Assembly (NCBI GenBank): GCA_024234955.1
Contig: JACKNK010000006.1
Coordinates: forward strand, 212,616-276,615
From: Gammaproteobacteria bacterium
Lineage (GTDB): Bacteria; Pseudomonadota; Gammaproteobacteria; JACKNK01
Direction of reading: 5' to 3'
Length of the DNA: 64,000 nucleotides
Below the pieces are notes generated by a model. It had not been told where the DNA came from, ran no database searches, and saw nothing but the letters and a program-made list of their open reading frames with translations. A program made the translations under genes and the position numbers. This document shows positions 24,427 through 33,740 of the stretch, piece by piece. Within the stretch, counting starts at the first letter, position 1, and each line of letters starts with the position of its first letter.

Positions 24427-26640
24427 ATGTCCCGTCAACGTCTCGTCCGACTCCTGCTCAGCCTTGCAATCACCGCGCTCTTCGCTATTCACGCGATGGG
24501 CGCCCGTAGCCTGCCCTTCATCGAACAACTGGAACGCTGGGGCTACGACCTGCGCCTGATCGCCACACTCAAGGGTGGCATCGACAAACGCATCGTGATT
24601 GTCGACGTCGACGAAGCCAGCCTCGCTGAGGTCGGGCACTGGCCCTGGCCACGCGACACCCTGGCGCAACTACTGGACCAATTATTCGCGCACTACCAGA
24701 TTTACATTCTCGGCATGGATATGGTTTTCGCCGAGGCTGAAGGCAAATCCGTCCTCTACGAGCTGGACCGCCTCGCAACCGGCCCCCTCTCAGGCCAGCC
24801 CGGGTTTATCGAGGCCTACCACACCTTGCGCCCAGGACTTGAGCATGATCGCCTGTTCGCGGAAGCCATCGGTCGGGGGTTTGTCGTCACTGGCTTCTCC
24901 GCCTCACAGCGCCCCGGCACACATGGCGCCTTGCCGATCCCCTTGGTCAGCCCGGTGCCACCCGATATTGATGCCCTGCCACTGTTTGAACGCTATGGCG
25001 TCACCGGCAACCTTGCCGAGATCCAATCGGCAGCCGTTGGCGGGGGCTTCTTTGACAACCCTGCGTTTGACCCGGACGGCGTCTATCGCGGTGTGCCGCT
25101 GGTCTACAAGCACGCGAATGCCCTATACAGCTCCCTGACACTGTCCATGCTGCGGGCGATGCTCGGCGACCCGCCGGTTGAGCTGGAATATGGCGATCCC
25201 CGAAATTCGGAACTCGATTCAATCCGGATTGGCGAAATCCGCATCCCGGTCAATCAACAGGGAATCGCCTTGGTCCCCTATCAAGGCCGCACCCCCGCAT
25301 TCCGCTATGTATCGGCTGCGGATGTGCTCACTGGCCGCACCCCTGAGGAAGTCCTCGACAACGTCGTAGTGATCCTGGGTACCACCGCTCCCGGCCTTTA
25401 CGACCAACGCACCACACCAATGCAGTCGAATTATCCCGGGGTAGAGGTGCATGCAAACCTGCTCGCCGGATTGATGAATGAAATGCAGGCAGACACCGCA
25501 TTGCACAGCATCCGTCACCGGCCCGGCTGGACAGTTGCTTACGATTTGGTGTTGGTACTCGCTCTTGGTCTCATCCTCTCATTGACGCTCCCCTGGTGGG
25601 GGCCAGCATCCGGCATCTCCCTGGTATTGGCACTCGGAGCCGGTCTGATCGGCGGCAATCTCTACGCCTGGCAGACGCACAACATGGTATTGCCGTTGGC
25701 AGGACAGCTGTTACTTCTGTTGACACTTCTGCTTTTCCATAGCGCCTACGGGTACCTAATCGAAGCCCGCAACAAACGCCGTATCGGTCGCCTGTTCGGG
25801 CAATACGTGCCGCCCGAAATCGTGGGTGAAATGAGCAAGCATCACAGCAGTTTCGGCATTGGCGGTGAATCGAGGGAAATGACCGTGCTGTTCTCCGATG
25901 TGCGCGGCTTCACCACGGTTTCTGAAGGGCTCGCACCGGATCAGCTCACTGCACTGATGAATGCGTTCCTCACGCCTCTGACCGGCGTCATACATAGCCA
26001 TCGCGGCACCATCGACAAGTACATGGGTGACGCGATCATGGCCTTCTGGGGTGCCCCTCTGGATAACCCCGCACACGCCTCGCTGGCAGTAGAGGCCGCA
26101 CTAGCGATGCAGAGCCGCGTGCGCGAACTGGACACACAATTCAAGGCTCGAGGCTGGCCGGCGCTGGCCATCGGCATCGGTCTCAACACCGGTCATATGA
26201 ACGTGGGCAACATGGGGTCGGAGTTTCGCATGGCATATACCGTGCTTGGCGATGCGGTAAACCTCGGCTCGCGTCTCGAAGGTCTGACCAAGTTTTATGG
26301 CGTCGGCATCATTGTCAGCGCGAGCACCCAAGACGCAGCAACGGGTTTCGTTTATCGCGAACTGGATCGGGTCCGGGTCAAAGGCAAACACGAACCGGTG
26401 GCGATTTTCGAACCACTGGGTTCGGTTGACAGCATCGCTGAAGAGCGCGCCGCCGAGTTGGATTTGTGGAACCGCGCATTGACGGCTTACCGAGGCCAGA
26501 ATTGGGCGAAAGCCCTGGAAACGCTGGATCGACTGGCTGATGACCGCCTGACCGAGATCTACCGCATGCGCATCGAACAACTGTCAACGCAAACGCTGCC
26601 CGACGACTGGGACGCCGTATTCGAGCATCAGAGCAAATAG
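24427..26640 (+). CDS. CHASE2-domain class III adenylate cyclase
   Basis: A 737-residue membrane protein. TM1 is at about 7-26. The periplasmic CHASE2 sensor spans about 30-345 (GIDKRIVIVDVDEASLAEVGHWPWPRDTLAQL). Three further TM helices lie at about 365-450, and the class III cyclase domain at about 475-640. Both metal-binding Asp residues are seen (FSDVRGFTT and KYMGDAIMAFWGAP). The Lys before the second Asp and VLGDAVNLGSRLEG supply adenine-selective and transition-state residues, so ATP-to-cAMP is the expected reaction. It is flanked by the barrel gene (11 bp) and the FecR gene (2 bp). Confidence 0.93.
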   Translation: MSRQRLVRLLLSLAITALFAIHAMGARSLPFIEQLERWGYDLRLIATLKGGIDKRIVIVDVDEASLAEVGHWPWPRDTLAQLLDQLFAHYQIYILGMDMVFAEAEGKSVLYELDRLATGPLSGQPGFIEAYHTLRPGLEHDRLFAEAIGRGFVVTGFSASQRPGTHGALPIPLVSPVPPDIDALPLFERYGVTGNLAEIQSAAVGGGFFDNPAFDPDGVYRGVPLVYKHANALYSSLTLSMLRAMLGDPPVELEYGDPRNSELDSIRIGEIRIPVNQQGIALVPYQGRTPAFRYVSAADVLTGRTPEEVLDNVVVILGTTAPGLYDQRTTPMQSNYPGVEVHANLLAGLMNEMQADTALHSIRHRPGWTVAYDLVLVLALGLILSLTLPWWGPASGISLVLALGAGLIGGNLYAWQTHNMVLPLAGQLLLLLTLLLFHSAYGYLIEARNKRRIGRLFGQYVPPEIVGEMSKHHSSFGIGGESREMTVLFSDVRGFTTVSEGLAPDQLTALMNAFLTPLTGVIHSHRGTIDKYMGDAIMAFWGAPLDNPAHASLAVEAALAMQSRVRELDTQFKARGWPALAIGIGLNTGHMNVGNMGSEFRMAYTVLGDAVNLGSRLEGLTKFYGVGIIVSASTQDAATGFVYRELDRVRVKGKHEPVAIFEPLGSVDSIAEERAAELDLWNRALTAYRGQNWAKALETLDRLADDRLTEIYRMRIEQLSTQTLPDDWDAVFEHQSK

Positions 26641-26642
26641 CC

Positions 26643-29333
26643 ATGAGCCATACATCATCCTTGAAACCCCAGCTCATCCCGCCAGCCACTGTGGCCTGGC
26701 TGGGGCTGGTCGTGGTCGCCATGTTGCTGCTGGTATCACCGACATGGGCGGCTGAACCGATCGGAAAACTGATTGTCGCAGCGGGCAAGATTGAGGCCCT
26801 TGGCGTGGACGGCAAAGTCCGACGTCTGCGTCGCCAGGCCGAAATCTACAAGGGCGACACCCTGATCACCGGCGGAGATGTGTTCGCGCAATTGCGCTTC
26901 AAGGATGGGGCATTGATCGCGCTGCGTCCAGACACCGAGTTCACCATCGAGGACTACCGCTTCGACGGTGCCGAGGATGGCAGTGAACGCGCCATCTTCA
27001 AGCTGATCAAGGGCGGCTTCCGCACCATTACCGGCGCGATCGGCCACAAGAACAAGGAGAACTACCAGGTCTCCACCCCAGTCGCGACCATCGGCATCCG
27101 TGGCACCCACTATGGTGTCCGTCAGGTTACCCCTGAGCTCGCCGCGCAACGGCGGCAAGCTGGGGAGGACATTCAGCCCGGGTTATATGGCGGCGTCGTT
27201 GACGGAGAAATTGCTGTCCGCAACGGCGGTGGCGAAAATACCTTCGGCAATGATCGTTACTTCTATGTGGCCAGCCCCGATGCCGCACCAGAGACCCTGA
27301 TTGCGCCGCCCGGCGTGGTCTTCGATGAGGACGCCTCCAAACAGGCGGACAACCAGGACGACAATGCGGCGGATGGCGACAATCAGGGACAGGACGACAC
27401 TCAGCAAGCACAGGGCAATGGGGACGACCAACAGGGCGATGGAGAAGGGACGGAAACCGCGCAGGGTGGGGCAGAAGGCGATGGCGCCTCTGCGGACCAG
27501 CAAGCGGGCGTCGAGGATGGGAATGGCGATACGACAGGTGACGGGGGCGAACCGGTCGGATCAGTCGCCGGCGATAGCACTAGCTCATCGAGCGATTCCG
27601 GCACCAGCTCGCGCACGGGCAATAGCACAGGCACCGGACCGTTAAGCAGCGCACTGGTGGTATCGATCAATCCGGACACCAGCACCCTGCCAACGACTCT
27701 CAATAACAACGTCGTGCTGAGCACGTCGACCGAGAGCGTATTCACGTCCAACGAAACCGTGACGGTGAGCCAGGCCACCTCATCCTCGTTCACCCGGGCA
27801 CCGGTGGGTGCCGGGGTGTCGCTGGCTTTCATTGATCGGCAAACCAGCCGCCTGGAACTGATAAGCAGTGTGCTTACCGACAACGGAACCGATAACTTTG
27901 CGATTTTTTACGACGTTGGAAGCAAGGACAACATTCAGGTCAAACAAGCTCGGACCCAAGGTTCCGGGGAATCCAATCAGACCCAGACGCATGCCTTCAA
28001 TTTCGGTACTGCCACACTCGCGGAATTCGGGAAAGACGCTGCAAGCGGTGCCAGCTGGGGGCGTTGGTCTGGCGACTATGTCGTGACCACCGATGGCGCG
28101 AACAACGATCCGGTGACAGATCTTCACTTCGTGTATTCGCCCAGCCAGGCATCTTCCGCGACGATTTCCGCAGCCTCGAGCCGTGCCGAGCCAATCACTT
28201 TGTTTGACAAGATCAGCGACGCCACTACCGCCCCCACGGACCTTAACGGTAACGTCGGCAGTTACGAGTACTTTCTCGTTGGCATCAACTTCGCCACGCA
28301 AAAGCTCGTCGGGTACGAGGTCAAAGCCACTGTCGGCGGGGCAACCTATCAGGTCGAACTGCAGAATGATCTGGCGCTTGCCGACGTTCTCAAAGATCAA
28401 AGTGCACAACTGACGGGCAAATGCACCGGTTGCGGAACCAGCACCAGCGTCACTTTGACCGGTGATGGTTCGGTCATGTTCATCGACGATGCACTGAGTT
28501 ACATCGGCGCCAGCTATTCACTTCGCGACAACAGCAGCAGCTACGGCATCGCCGGTGCTGCCGTACTGCAGAGTGCGTTGACTCGGACCCAAGAGGTTAA
28601 TGCCCCAAGCGGAGCAACCGCCCTCACCGCGTTTATCAGCGTGGACAGCAATTCCACCAAGAAGCGGGAAATTCAAGCCACCGTCCAGAATGGCACTACG
28701 AATTTGGTCAAGACCGCCACCGTGAACTCCGTCGGCAACGTCGTCACAAACACCATACAAGGCGCAAACACCAGCACAGAGAGTCGTTTCGAATCGAACC
28801 GTGCCTTCCTGACGGATACCGGTGGAAACACCGTCGGTGTCAACTGGGGGCGCTGGCAGGATGGCTGGAGCACCAAGATTTCAGGCGTCAACTCCGGTTC
28901 GGCGGGGCACGCCCATTTCATCTATTCAGACAAAGTCACCAATACCGCGAATTATCCCGCGCTCTCCTCGGCCTCATTCACATATCTGGGCGGAACATCC
29001 CCGACCGACGAGCTGGGACGGACAGGAAGTATCACCTCGGCAACGATGAGCGTGGATTTCCTCTCGCAATCCATCACTTCCTACAACATAAACGCGACCA
29101 CTCCGGGAAGAACCTGGGCGCTCAACTCCACAACCACGACAAGCTTCGTCAGCGCCAAGAGCGGCAACATGGCTCTCACCGGAACATGTACAGGTTGTAG
29201 CACAACGCCGGTAGTGGGTAGCGCGTCCACCGAATTCGTCGGCAACAACGCAAGCCATGCAATAAGCAGTTTTGGCGGCTCGATCGCCGACAACAGCAAT
29301 CAGATTGTCGGCACCGCGTTGTTCAAGCGCTGA
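26643..29333 (+). CDS. FecR-domain exported protein with duplicated C-terminal barrel-like module
   Basis: The 896-residue product has a signal peptide (to about residue 37, SPTWAAEP). A FecR domain follows (about 40-160, with VFAQLRFKDGALIALRPDTEF and TPVATIGIRGTHYGVRQ). A low-complexity Asp/Gln/Gly linker (about 225-340) precedes two divergent copies of a C-terminal module. Copy markers are GASWGRWSGD / GVNWGRWQDG, HFVYSP / HFIYSD, LTGKCTGCGT (about 590) / LTGTCTGCST (about 847) and IAGAAVLQ / IVGTALFKR. This tail resembles TbpB-like beta-barrel modules of other FecR proteins. It is unlike anti-sigma FecR, as there is no cytoplasmic part. It probably functions in the envelope with the cyclase and barrel encoded upstream. 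Confidence 0.8.
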   Translation: MSHTSSLKPQLIPPATVAWLGLVVVAMLLLVSPTWAAEPIGKLIVAAGKIEALGVDGKVRRLRRQAEIYKGDTLITGGDVFAQLRFKDGALIALRPDTEFTIEDYRFDGAEDGSERAIFKLIKGGFRTITGAIGHKNKENYQVSTPVATIGIRGTHYGVRQVTPELAAQRRQAGEDIQPGLYGGVVDGEIAVRNGGGENTFGNDRYFYVASPDAAPETLIAPPGVVFDEDASKQADNQDDNAADGDNQGQDDTQQAQGNGDDQQGDGEGTETAQGGAEGDGASADQQAGVEDGNGDTTGDGGEPVGSVAGDSTSSSSDSGTSSRTGNSTGTGPLSSALVVSINPDTSTLPTTLNNNVVLSTSTESVFTSNETVTVSQATSSSFTRAPVGAGVSLAFIDRQTSRLELISSVLTDNGTDNFAIFYDVGSKDNIQVKQARTQGSGESNQTQTHAFNFGTATLAEFGKDAASGASWGRWSGDYVVTTDGANNDPVTDLHFVYSPSQASSATISAASSRAEPITLFDKISDATTAPTDLNGNVGSYEYFLVGINFATQKLVGYEVKATVGGATYQVELQNDLALADVLKDQSAQLTGKCTGCGTSTSVTLTGDGSVMFIDDALSYIGASYSLRDNSSSYGIAGAAVLQSALTRTQEVNAPSGATALTAFISVDSNSTKKREIQATVQNGTTNLVKTATVNSVGNVVTNTIQGANTSTESRFESNRAFLTDTGGNTVGVNWGRWQDGWSTKISGVNSGSAGHAHFIYSDKVTNTANYPALSSASFTYLGGTSPTDELGRTGSITSATMSVDFLSQSITSYNINATTPGRTWALNSTTTTSFVSAKSGNMALTGTCTGCSTTPVVGSASTEFVGNNASHAISSFGGSIADNSNQIVGTALFKR

Positions 29334-29687
29334 TTACCAGCTGAACAGCTTCCACATGGTTGGCACCATGTCCTGCATGTTGCCCATCCGGCGCTGGTCG
29401 AGTCGCCCATCGCCGTCGGTATCGACGATATAGTAGGCGGGACCGATCGATGGGGTCACGCGGACCATGTAAACCCGGCCGTTCTGCTTGTATTCCTCAA
29501 TCCGTGCCGGCCCCTGGGGTGTCTGGATGATGCGCACGTCGGCAGGCGCGATCTGCGACGACTCTTCCGGGATGTCTGCAGGCATCGGCGGCGGGATTTC
29601 CGGCTCCGGAAATTGCGGGACAGGCGATGCTGCGAACACCGTCGCAGTAAACATCATGGCAGGCAGGGCAAGGCTCAAACGACGCAT
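29334..29687 (-). CDS. DUF2782 family periplasmic protein
   Basis: The 117-residue protein has a signal peptide (SLALPAMMFTATVFAAS), a Pro-rich region (PEPEIPPPMPADIPEE) and a conserved core. Core landmarks are VRIIQTPQGPARIEEYKQNGR and IVDTDGDGRLDQRR, which includes a calcium-like DxDxDG loop. DUF2782 genes lie beside polA in many gammaproteobacteria, as here, where polA is divergent. Function is unknown. Its stop is immediately next to the FecR stop on the other strand. Confidence 0.85.
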   Translation of the reverse strand: MRRLSLALPAMMFTATVFAASPVPQFPEPEIPPPMPADIPEESSQIAPADVRIIQTPQGPARIEEYKQNGRVYMVRVTPSIGPAYYIVDTDGDGRLDQRRMGNMQDMVPTMWKLFSW

Positions 29688-29814
29688 GGCGGTTTTCCCG
29701 ATGTGGCAGGCTAAGTTCCCTTAGCGTCCTCAACCCCGGGCGGTTTGTCCAGCCTCGAACACAAGCGGGACGCGCAACGGGCATAATGACCGCCTCGAAA
29801 TTCGCAGGCCCGTC

Positions 29815-32526
29815 ATGTCCGACATCAAGCCCTTCATCCTGATCGACGGCGCGAGCTATCTGTTCCGCGCCTTCCACGCCCTGCCGCCGCTGACCAATGT
29901 GCACGGCGAACCGACCGGTGCGATCTTCGGCGTTGCCAACATGTTGCGGCGCATGCTCGACGAAGACCGCCCTGAACACATTGCCTTCGTATTCGACGCC
30001 AAGGGACCGACCTTCCGCAACGAGATGTACCCGGACTACAAGGCCAATCGCCCGCCGATGCCGCAGGAACTGGCCGTACAGATCGAACCCTTGCTGACCC
30101 TGGTGCGCGCAATGGGCCTGCCGGTGGTGATGGAGTCGGGCGTCGAAGCGGACGACGTGATCGGCACGCTGGCACGCCAAGCCAGCGCCGAAGGTCGCCA
30201 CACCCTGATCTCGACCGGCGACAAGGACATTGCCCAGTTGGTCGATGAGCACGTCACCCTGATCAATACCATGACCAATACGCGCATGGATCGGGACGGC
30301 GTGCGCGCCAAGTTCGGGGTGCCGCCGGAGCGCATCGTCGATTACCTCGCGCTGATCGGGGACAGTGTCGATAACGTGCCGGGCGTTCCCAAGGTCGGCC
30401 CGAAGACGGCGGTCAAATGGCTGGATCAATACGACAGCCTGGACGCGATCATGGCCGCTGCGGACGCGTTTACCGGCAAGATTGGTGAAAACCTGCGCGC
30501 CAGCCTCGAATGGCTGCCGATGGCACGCGAACTGGTGACCATCAAATGCGACGTTCCGCTGGATCGCACACCGGAACAGCTCAATCTTGCGCCCGCCGAC
30601 ACCGATACCCTGAAGACGCTGCTGGCCCGGTTCGAGTTCACCACCTGGCTCGCTCAAATCGAGGCAGGCAGTGATTCAAGCACCGCCCCGATCGTGGCCG
30701 CACCCGTTCCCGATGCCGCGCCCGAATACGACATCGTGCTCAGCGCCGACCAACTCCATCACTGGATGGCGCGCCTGGAAGAGGCGGAACTGTTCGCCTT
30801 CGACACCGAAACCACCAGCCTGGATTACATGCAGGCGCGCATCGTCGGCTGCTCGTTCGCGGTCGAAGCGGGCAAGGCCGCGTATGTGCCGCTTGCGCAC
30901 GATTACCCGGGCGCTCCCGAGCAACTCGATCTGCAAGTCGTGCTCGCCCGTCTCAAGCCGCTGCTTGAAGACCCCAAGAAGCTCAAAGTCGGACAAAACC
31001 TGAAATACGACATGGCGGTACTCGCCAATCACGGTATCGCGCTGGCCGGGATCGCGTTCGACACCATGCTGGAGTCGTATGTCGCCGATTCCACCGGCAG
31101 TCGTCACGACATGGATTCCCTCGCCGAGAAGTATCTGGGCAAACAGACCATCCATTTTGAGGACATCGCCGGCAAAGGTGCCAAGCAGCTGCGTTTCAAC
31201 GACATAGCGATCGACGATGCCGGGCCATATGCCGCCGAAGACGCCGACATTACCCTGCGCCTGCATCAGGCCTTGTGGCCGCGTGTGGCGGCGCAGGAAG
31301 GCACCAAATCGGTGTTCGAAAACATCGAGTTGCCGCTGATTCCGGTTTTGTCGCGGATGGAACGCGGCGGCGTGCTGATCGATGTCGCGCAGCTCAAACG
31401 TCAGTCCACCGAGATGGCGAAACGCATCCTGCAACTGGAAAAGCAGGCGCACGAAGCCGCCGGTCAACCGTTCAATCTGGGCTCACCGAAGCAGTTGCAG
31501 GAAATTCTCTACGGCAAGCTGGGCATCGAGGTCATCAAGAAGACGCCGAAAGGACAACCTTCGACCGCCGAAGAGGTGCTCGAACAACTCGCCGAGACCC
31601 ATGCCCTTCCGCGCCTTATCCTCGATTGGCGCGGCCTCTCCAAGCTCAAGTCCACCTATACCGATCGTCTGCCCGAGCAGCTCAATCCGGACACCGGGCG
31701 CGTTCATACCTCCTACCATCAAGCCGTGGCTGCCACCGGGCGGTTGTCCTCGTCGGACCCGAACCTGCAGAACATTCCGGTGCGCAGCGAGGAAGGGCGA
31801 CGTATCCGCCAGGCCTTCATCGCCCCGCCAGGCCAGATCGTGATGGCGGCCGACTATTCCCAGATCGAACTGCGCATCATGGCGCATCTGTCCGGCGATG
31901 CCGGGCTGCTGGATGCCTTCGCGCACGGCGCCGACATCCATCGAGCCACGGCGGCAGAGGTGTTCGGACGTAACCCGGACGATGTTTCCAGCAACGAGCG
32001 CCGTGCCGCCAAGGCGATCAATTTCGGCTTGATCTATGGGATGTCTGCGTTCGGCCTGTCACGGCAGCTCGGTATCGAGCCCAAGGAGGCGCAGAAATAC
32101 GTGGACCTGTATTTCGAGCGCTACCCCGGGGTAAAGGATTTCATGGAACGCACCCGCAAGCAGGCCCGTGAACAAGGCTTTGTGGAGACCGTGTTCGGTC
32201 GGCGCCTGTACCTGCCTGAGATCAATTCCAGCAATGTGCCCCGTCGTCAGGGTGCGGAGCGCGCCGCGATCAATGCGCCGATGCAGGGCACTGCCGCCGA
32301 CATCATCAAGCGAGCGATGATCGCGGTGGATGCCTGGATCGAGAAGAAATCACCGCCCTTACGCATGGTCATGCAGGTCCACGACGAACTGGTGTTCGAA
32401 GTGGACGCCGGTTTTGCCGACCAGGCCGAGAAGCAGATCGTCAAACTCATGGCCGGGGCCGCCGAACTGGCGGTTCCACTGGTCGTTGACGTCGGGCGCG
32501 GAATCAACTGGGATGAAGCCCATTAA
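29815..32526 (+). CDS. polA: DNA polymerase I
   Basis: The enzyme has 903 residues and three complete domains. The 5'-nuclease domain (about 1-290) contains VFDAKGPTFRNEMYPDYKANRP and LIGDSVDNVPGVPKVGPKTA. The 3'-5' exonuclease (about 305-490) keeps the DEDDy residues (FAFDTETTSLD, PYAAEDADITLRLH), so proofreading should be active. The polymerase (about 520-903) has AADYSQIELRIMAHLSGD, RRAAKAINFGLIYGMSAFG and MVMQVHDELVFEV. It works in Okazaki-fragment processing and repair. A CATAAT -10-like sequence lies at 29782-29787 without a convincing -35. Confidence 0.97.
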   Translation: MSDIKPFILIDGASYLFRAFHALPPLTNVHGEPTGAIFGVANMLRRMLDEDRPEHIAFVFDAKGPTFRNEMYPDYKANRPPMPQELAVQIEPLLTLVRAMGLPVVMESGVEADDVIGTLARQASAEGRHTLISTGDKDIAQLVDEHVTLINTMTNTRMDRDGVRAKFGVPPERIVDYLALIGDSVDNVPGVPKVGPKTAVKWLDQYDSLDAIMAAADAFTGKIGENLRASLEWLPMARELVTIKCDVPLDRTPEQLNLAPADTDTLKTLLARFEFTTWLAQIEAGSDSSTAPIVAAPVPDAAPEYDIVLSADQLHHWMARLEEAELFAFDTETTSLDYMQARIVGCSFAVEAGKAAYVPLAHDYPGAPEQLDLQVVLARLKPLLEDPKKLKVGQNLKYDMAVLANHGIALAGIAFDTMLESYVADSTGSRHDMDSLAEKYLGKQTIHFEDIAGKGAKQLRFNDIAIDDAGPYAAEDADITLRLHQALWPRVAAQEGTKSVFENIELPLIPVLSRMERGGVLIDVAQLKRQSTEMAKRILQLEKQAHEAAGQPFNLGSPKQLQEILYGKLGIEVIKKTPKGQPSTAEEVLEQLAETHALPRLILDWRGLSKLKSTYTDRLPEQLNPDTGRVHTSYHQAVAATGRLSSSDPNLQNIPVRSEEGRRIRQAFIAPPGQIVMAADYSQIELRIMAHLSGDAGLLDAFAHGADIHRATAAEVFGRNPDDVSSNERRAAKAINFGLIYGMSAFGLSRQLGIEPKEAQKYVDLYFERYPGVKDFMERTRKQAREQGFVETVFGRRLYLPEINSSNVPRRQGAERAAINAPMQGTAADIIKRAMIAVDAWIEKKSPPLRMVMQVHDELVFEVDAGFADQAEKQIVKLMAGAAELAVPLVVDVGRGINWDEAH

Positions 32527-32547
32527 CCCACGTCGAGGGAAATCGTA

Positions 32548-32697
32548 ATGGCCGAATGGCTGGTGGAAAATTTCATCTGGGTCGGACTTGGCATCGTTGT
32601 GCTGCTGGTCGGCATCAAGGTCGTGATCGGCGGGATGCTTAAAAAGCTCATGGATGATTCTGCGGCGGCCAACGCCGACGCAAGCAACCAGGACTGA
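32548..32697 (+). CDS. 49-residue single-pass membrane protein
   Basis: ATG 32548 is preceded by GAGG 9 nt upstream and the frame ends at TGA 32697. The peptide has one hydrophobic helix (FIWVGLGIVVLLVGIKVVIGG), a basic stop-transfer (MLKKLM) and an acidic, Ala/Asn-rich tail. It sits 21 bp after polA and 13 bp before the pentahaem cytochrome, all on the same strand. The ribosome-binding site, composition and tight spacing support a real gene; it may stabilise or target the cytochrome. No family was recognised. Confidence 0.65.
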   Translation: MAEWLVENFIWVGLGIVVLLVGIKVVIGGMLKKLMDDSAAANADASNQD

Positions 32698-32710
32698 TTC
32701 CGAGGTATCC

Positions 32711-33655
32711 ATGCGTCGCGATTTGTTCGAACGCGAACCCCGCCGAAGCGCCTGGGGGGGCTTGCTCCTGATTCTGGTGGGCATCGGCCTCGCGCTTGGC
32801 GTCGATTACGGCGTGAAGCAATCCAACGCCGATACCTTCTGCACCTCCTGTCATTCCATGCAATGGGTGGCGGCGGAAGCCGGACACGGCGGACATGCGC
32901 ACAATCCCAGCGGCGTCACCGCCAGGTGCGCCGATTGCCATGTCCCCCGCGATCCCGGTCCCTTGCTCTGGAACAAGCTGATGGCCGCCAGGAGTTTGCT
33001 CGCGGAATATCGGGGCGAGCTGGAGACGGAGGCGCAGTTCGAAGCCCATCGTTTCGATCTCGCCGAAACCGTGTGGCAACGCATGCTCGCCAACGATTCA
33101 CGCGAGTGCCGCGCCTGTCATGACGCGCAGGCAATGGATACCGTCCGCCAGAATTCGCACGCCGCCAGCAAACACGAACAGGCGGAACGCGATCATCAGA
33201 CCTGCGTCGAATGTCACAAGGGGATCGCCCATACGATGCCTGCGGAACCGGTAATCGCCAACACAGCCAATCCCGCAACGTCGCCAACCGAGCCTCATGG
33301 CCCGATCGTGCTGGACGATCTGACGCTGCAACCGATCCAGCCCGACTCGCCCCTTCCGCCGCCGCCTGTTCCCCCCGCAGCGACCAACCTGGATCGAACT
33401 TTTGTGATGGCCTCACAGTGTTTCGGATGTCATGGGGTGGATGGCATTTCTGCCGGGCCAGCGACCCCAAGCATCGCCGGCCTCCCTCACGACTCTCTGC
33501 GGGATTCGATGCGGGATATGCGTAGCGGCAAGCAGCCCAGCACGATCATGGGGCGCTTGTTGACGGGACTGTCCGACGCCGACATCGATGCGCTGGCCAA
33601 CTATTTCAGTCGCCTGCCTGATCTCCGGCCAGCACAGATTGCCGATCCGGAATAG
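32711..33655 (+). CDS. NapC/NirT-type tetrahaem cytochrome fused to a monohaem cytochrome (pentahaem)
   Basis: ATG 32711 has GAGG 6 nt upstream; the frame extends further 5' but overlaps the small membrane gene. The 314-residue protein has one N-terminal anchor (about 14-32) and five haem-binding motifs. Four are in the NapC/NirT-like part (CTSCHSM, CADCHVP, CRACHDA, CVECHKG). After a Pro-rich linker (LPPPPVPP), one (CFGCHGVDG) is in a C-terminal class I domain. The latter resembles flavocytochrome-c sulfide dehydrogenase haem subunits (GPATPSIAGLP, STIMGRLLTGLSDADIDALA). The 4+1 layout recalls TorC. It probably passes quinol electrons to a periplasmic acceptor; the partner is unknown. Confidence 0.85.
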   Translation: MRRDLFEREPRRSAWGGLLLILVGIGLALGVDYGVKQSNADTFCTSCHSMQWVAAEAGHGGHAHNPSGVTARCADCHVPRDPGPLLWNKLMAARSLLAEYRGELETEAQFEAHRFDLAETVWQRMLANDSRECRACHDAQAMDTVRQNSHAASKHEQAERDHQTCVECHKGIAHTMPAEPVIANTANPATSPTEPHGPIVLDDLTLQPIQPDSPLPPPPVPPAATNLDRTFVMASQCFGCHGVDGISAGPATPSIAGLPHDSLRDSMRDMRSGKQPSTIMGRLLTGLSDADIDALANYFSRLPDLRPAQIADPE

Positions 33656-33740
33656 ACGAGGACGATTCGTCCTCCAGGCCCTGTGTATTGGCAAAACATC
33701 ACCGCAATGACAGACGCTGCGGCGGACAGGACGCCGATGC

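Noticed and set aside
29497..30657. Open frame of 386 codons on the minus strand
   Set aside because: It is antisense to polA and to part of DUF2782. No domain was recognised.
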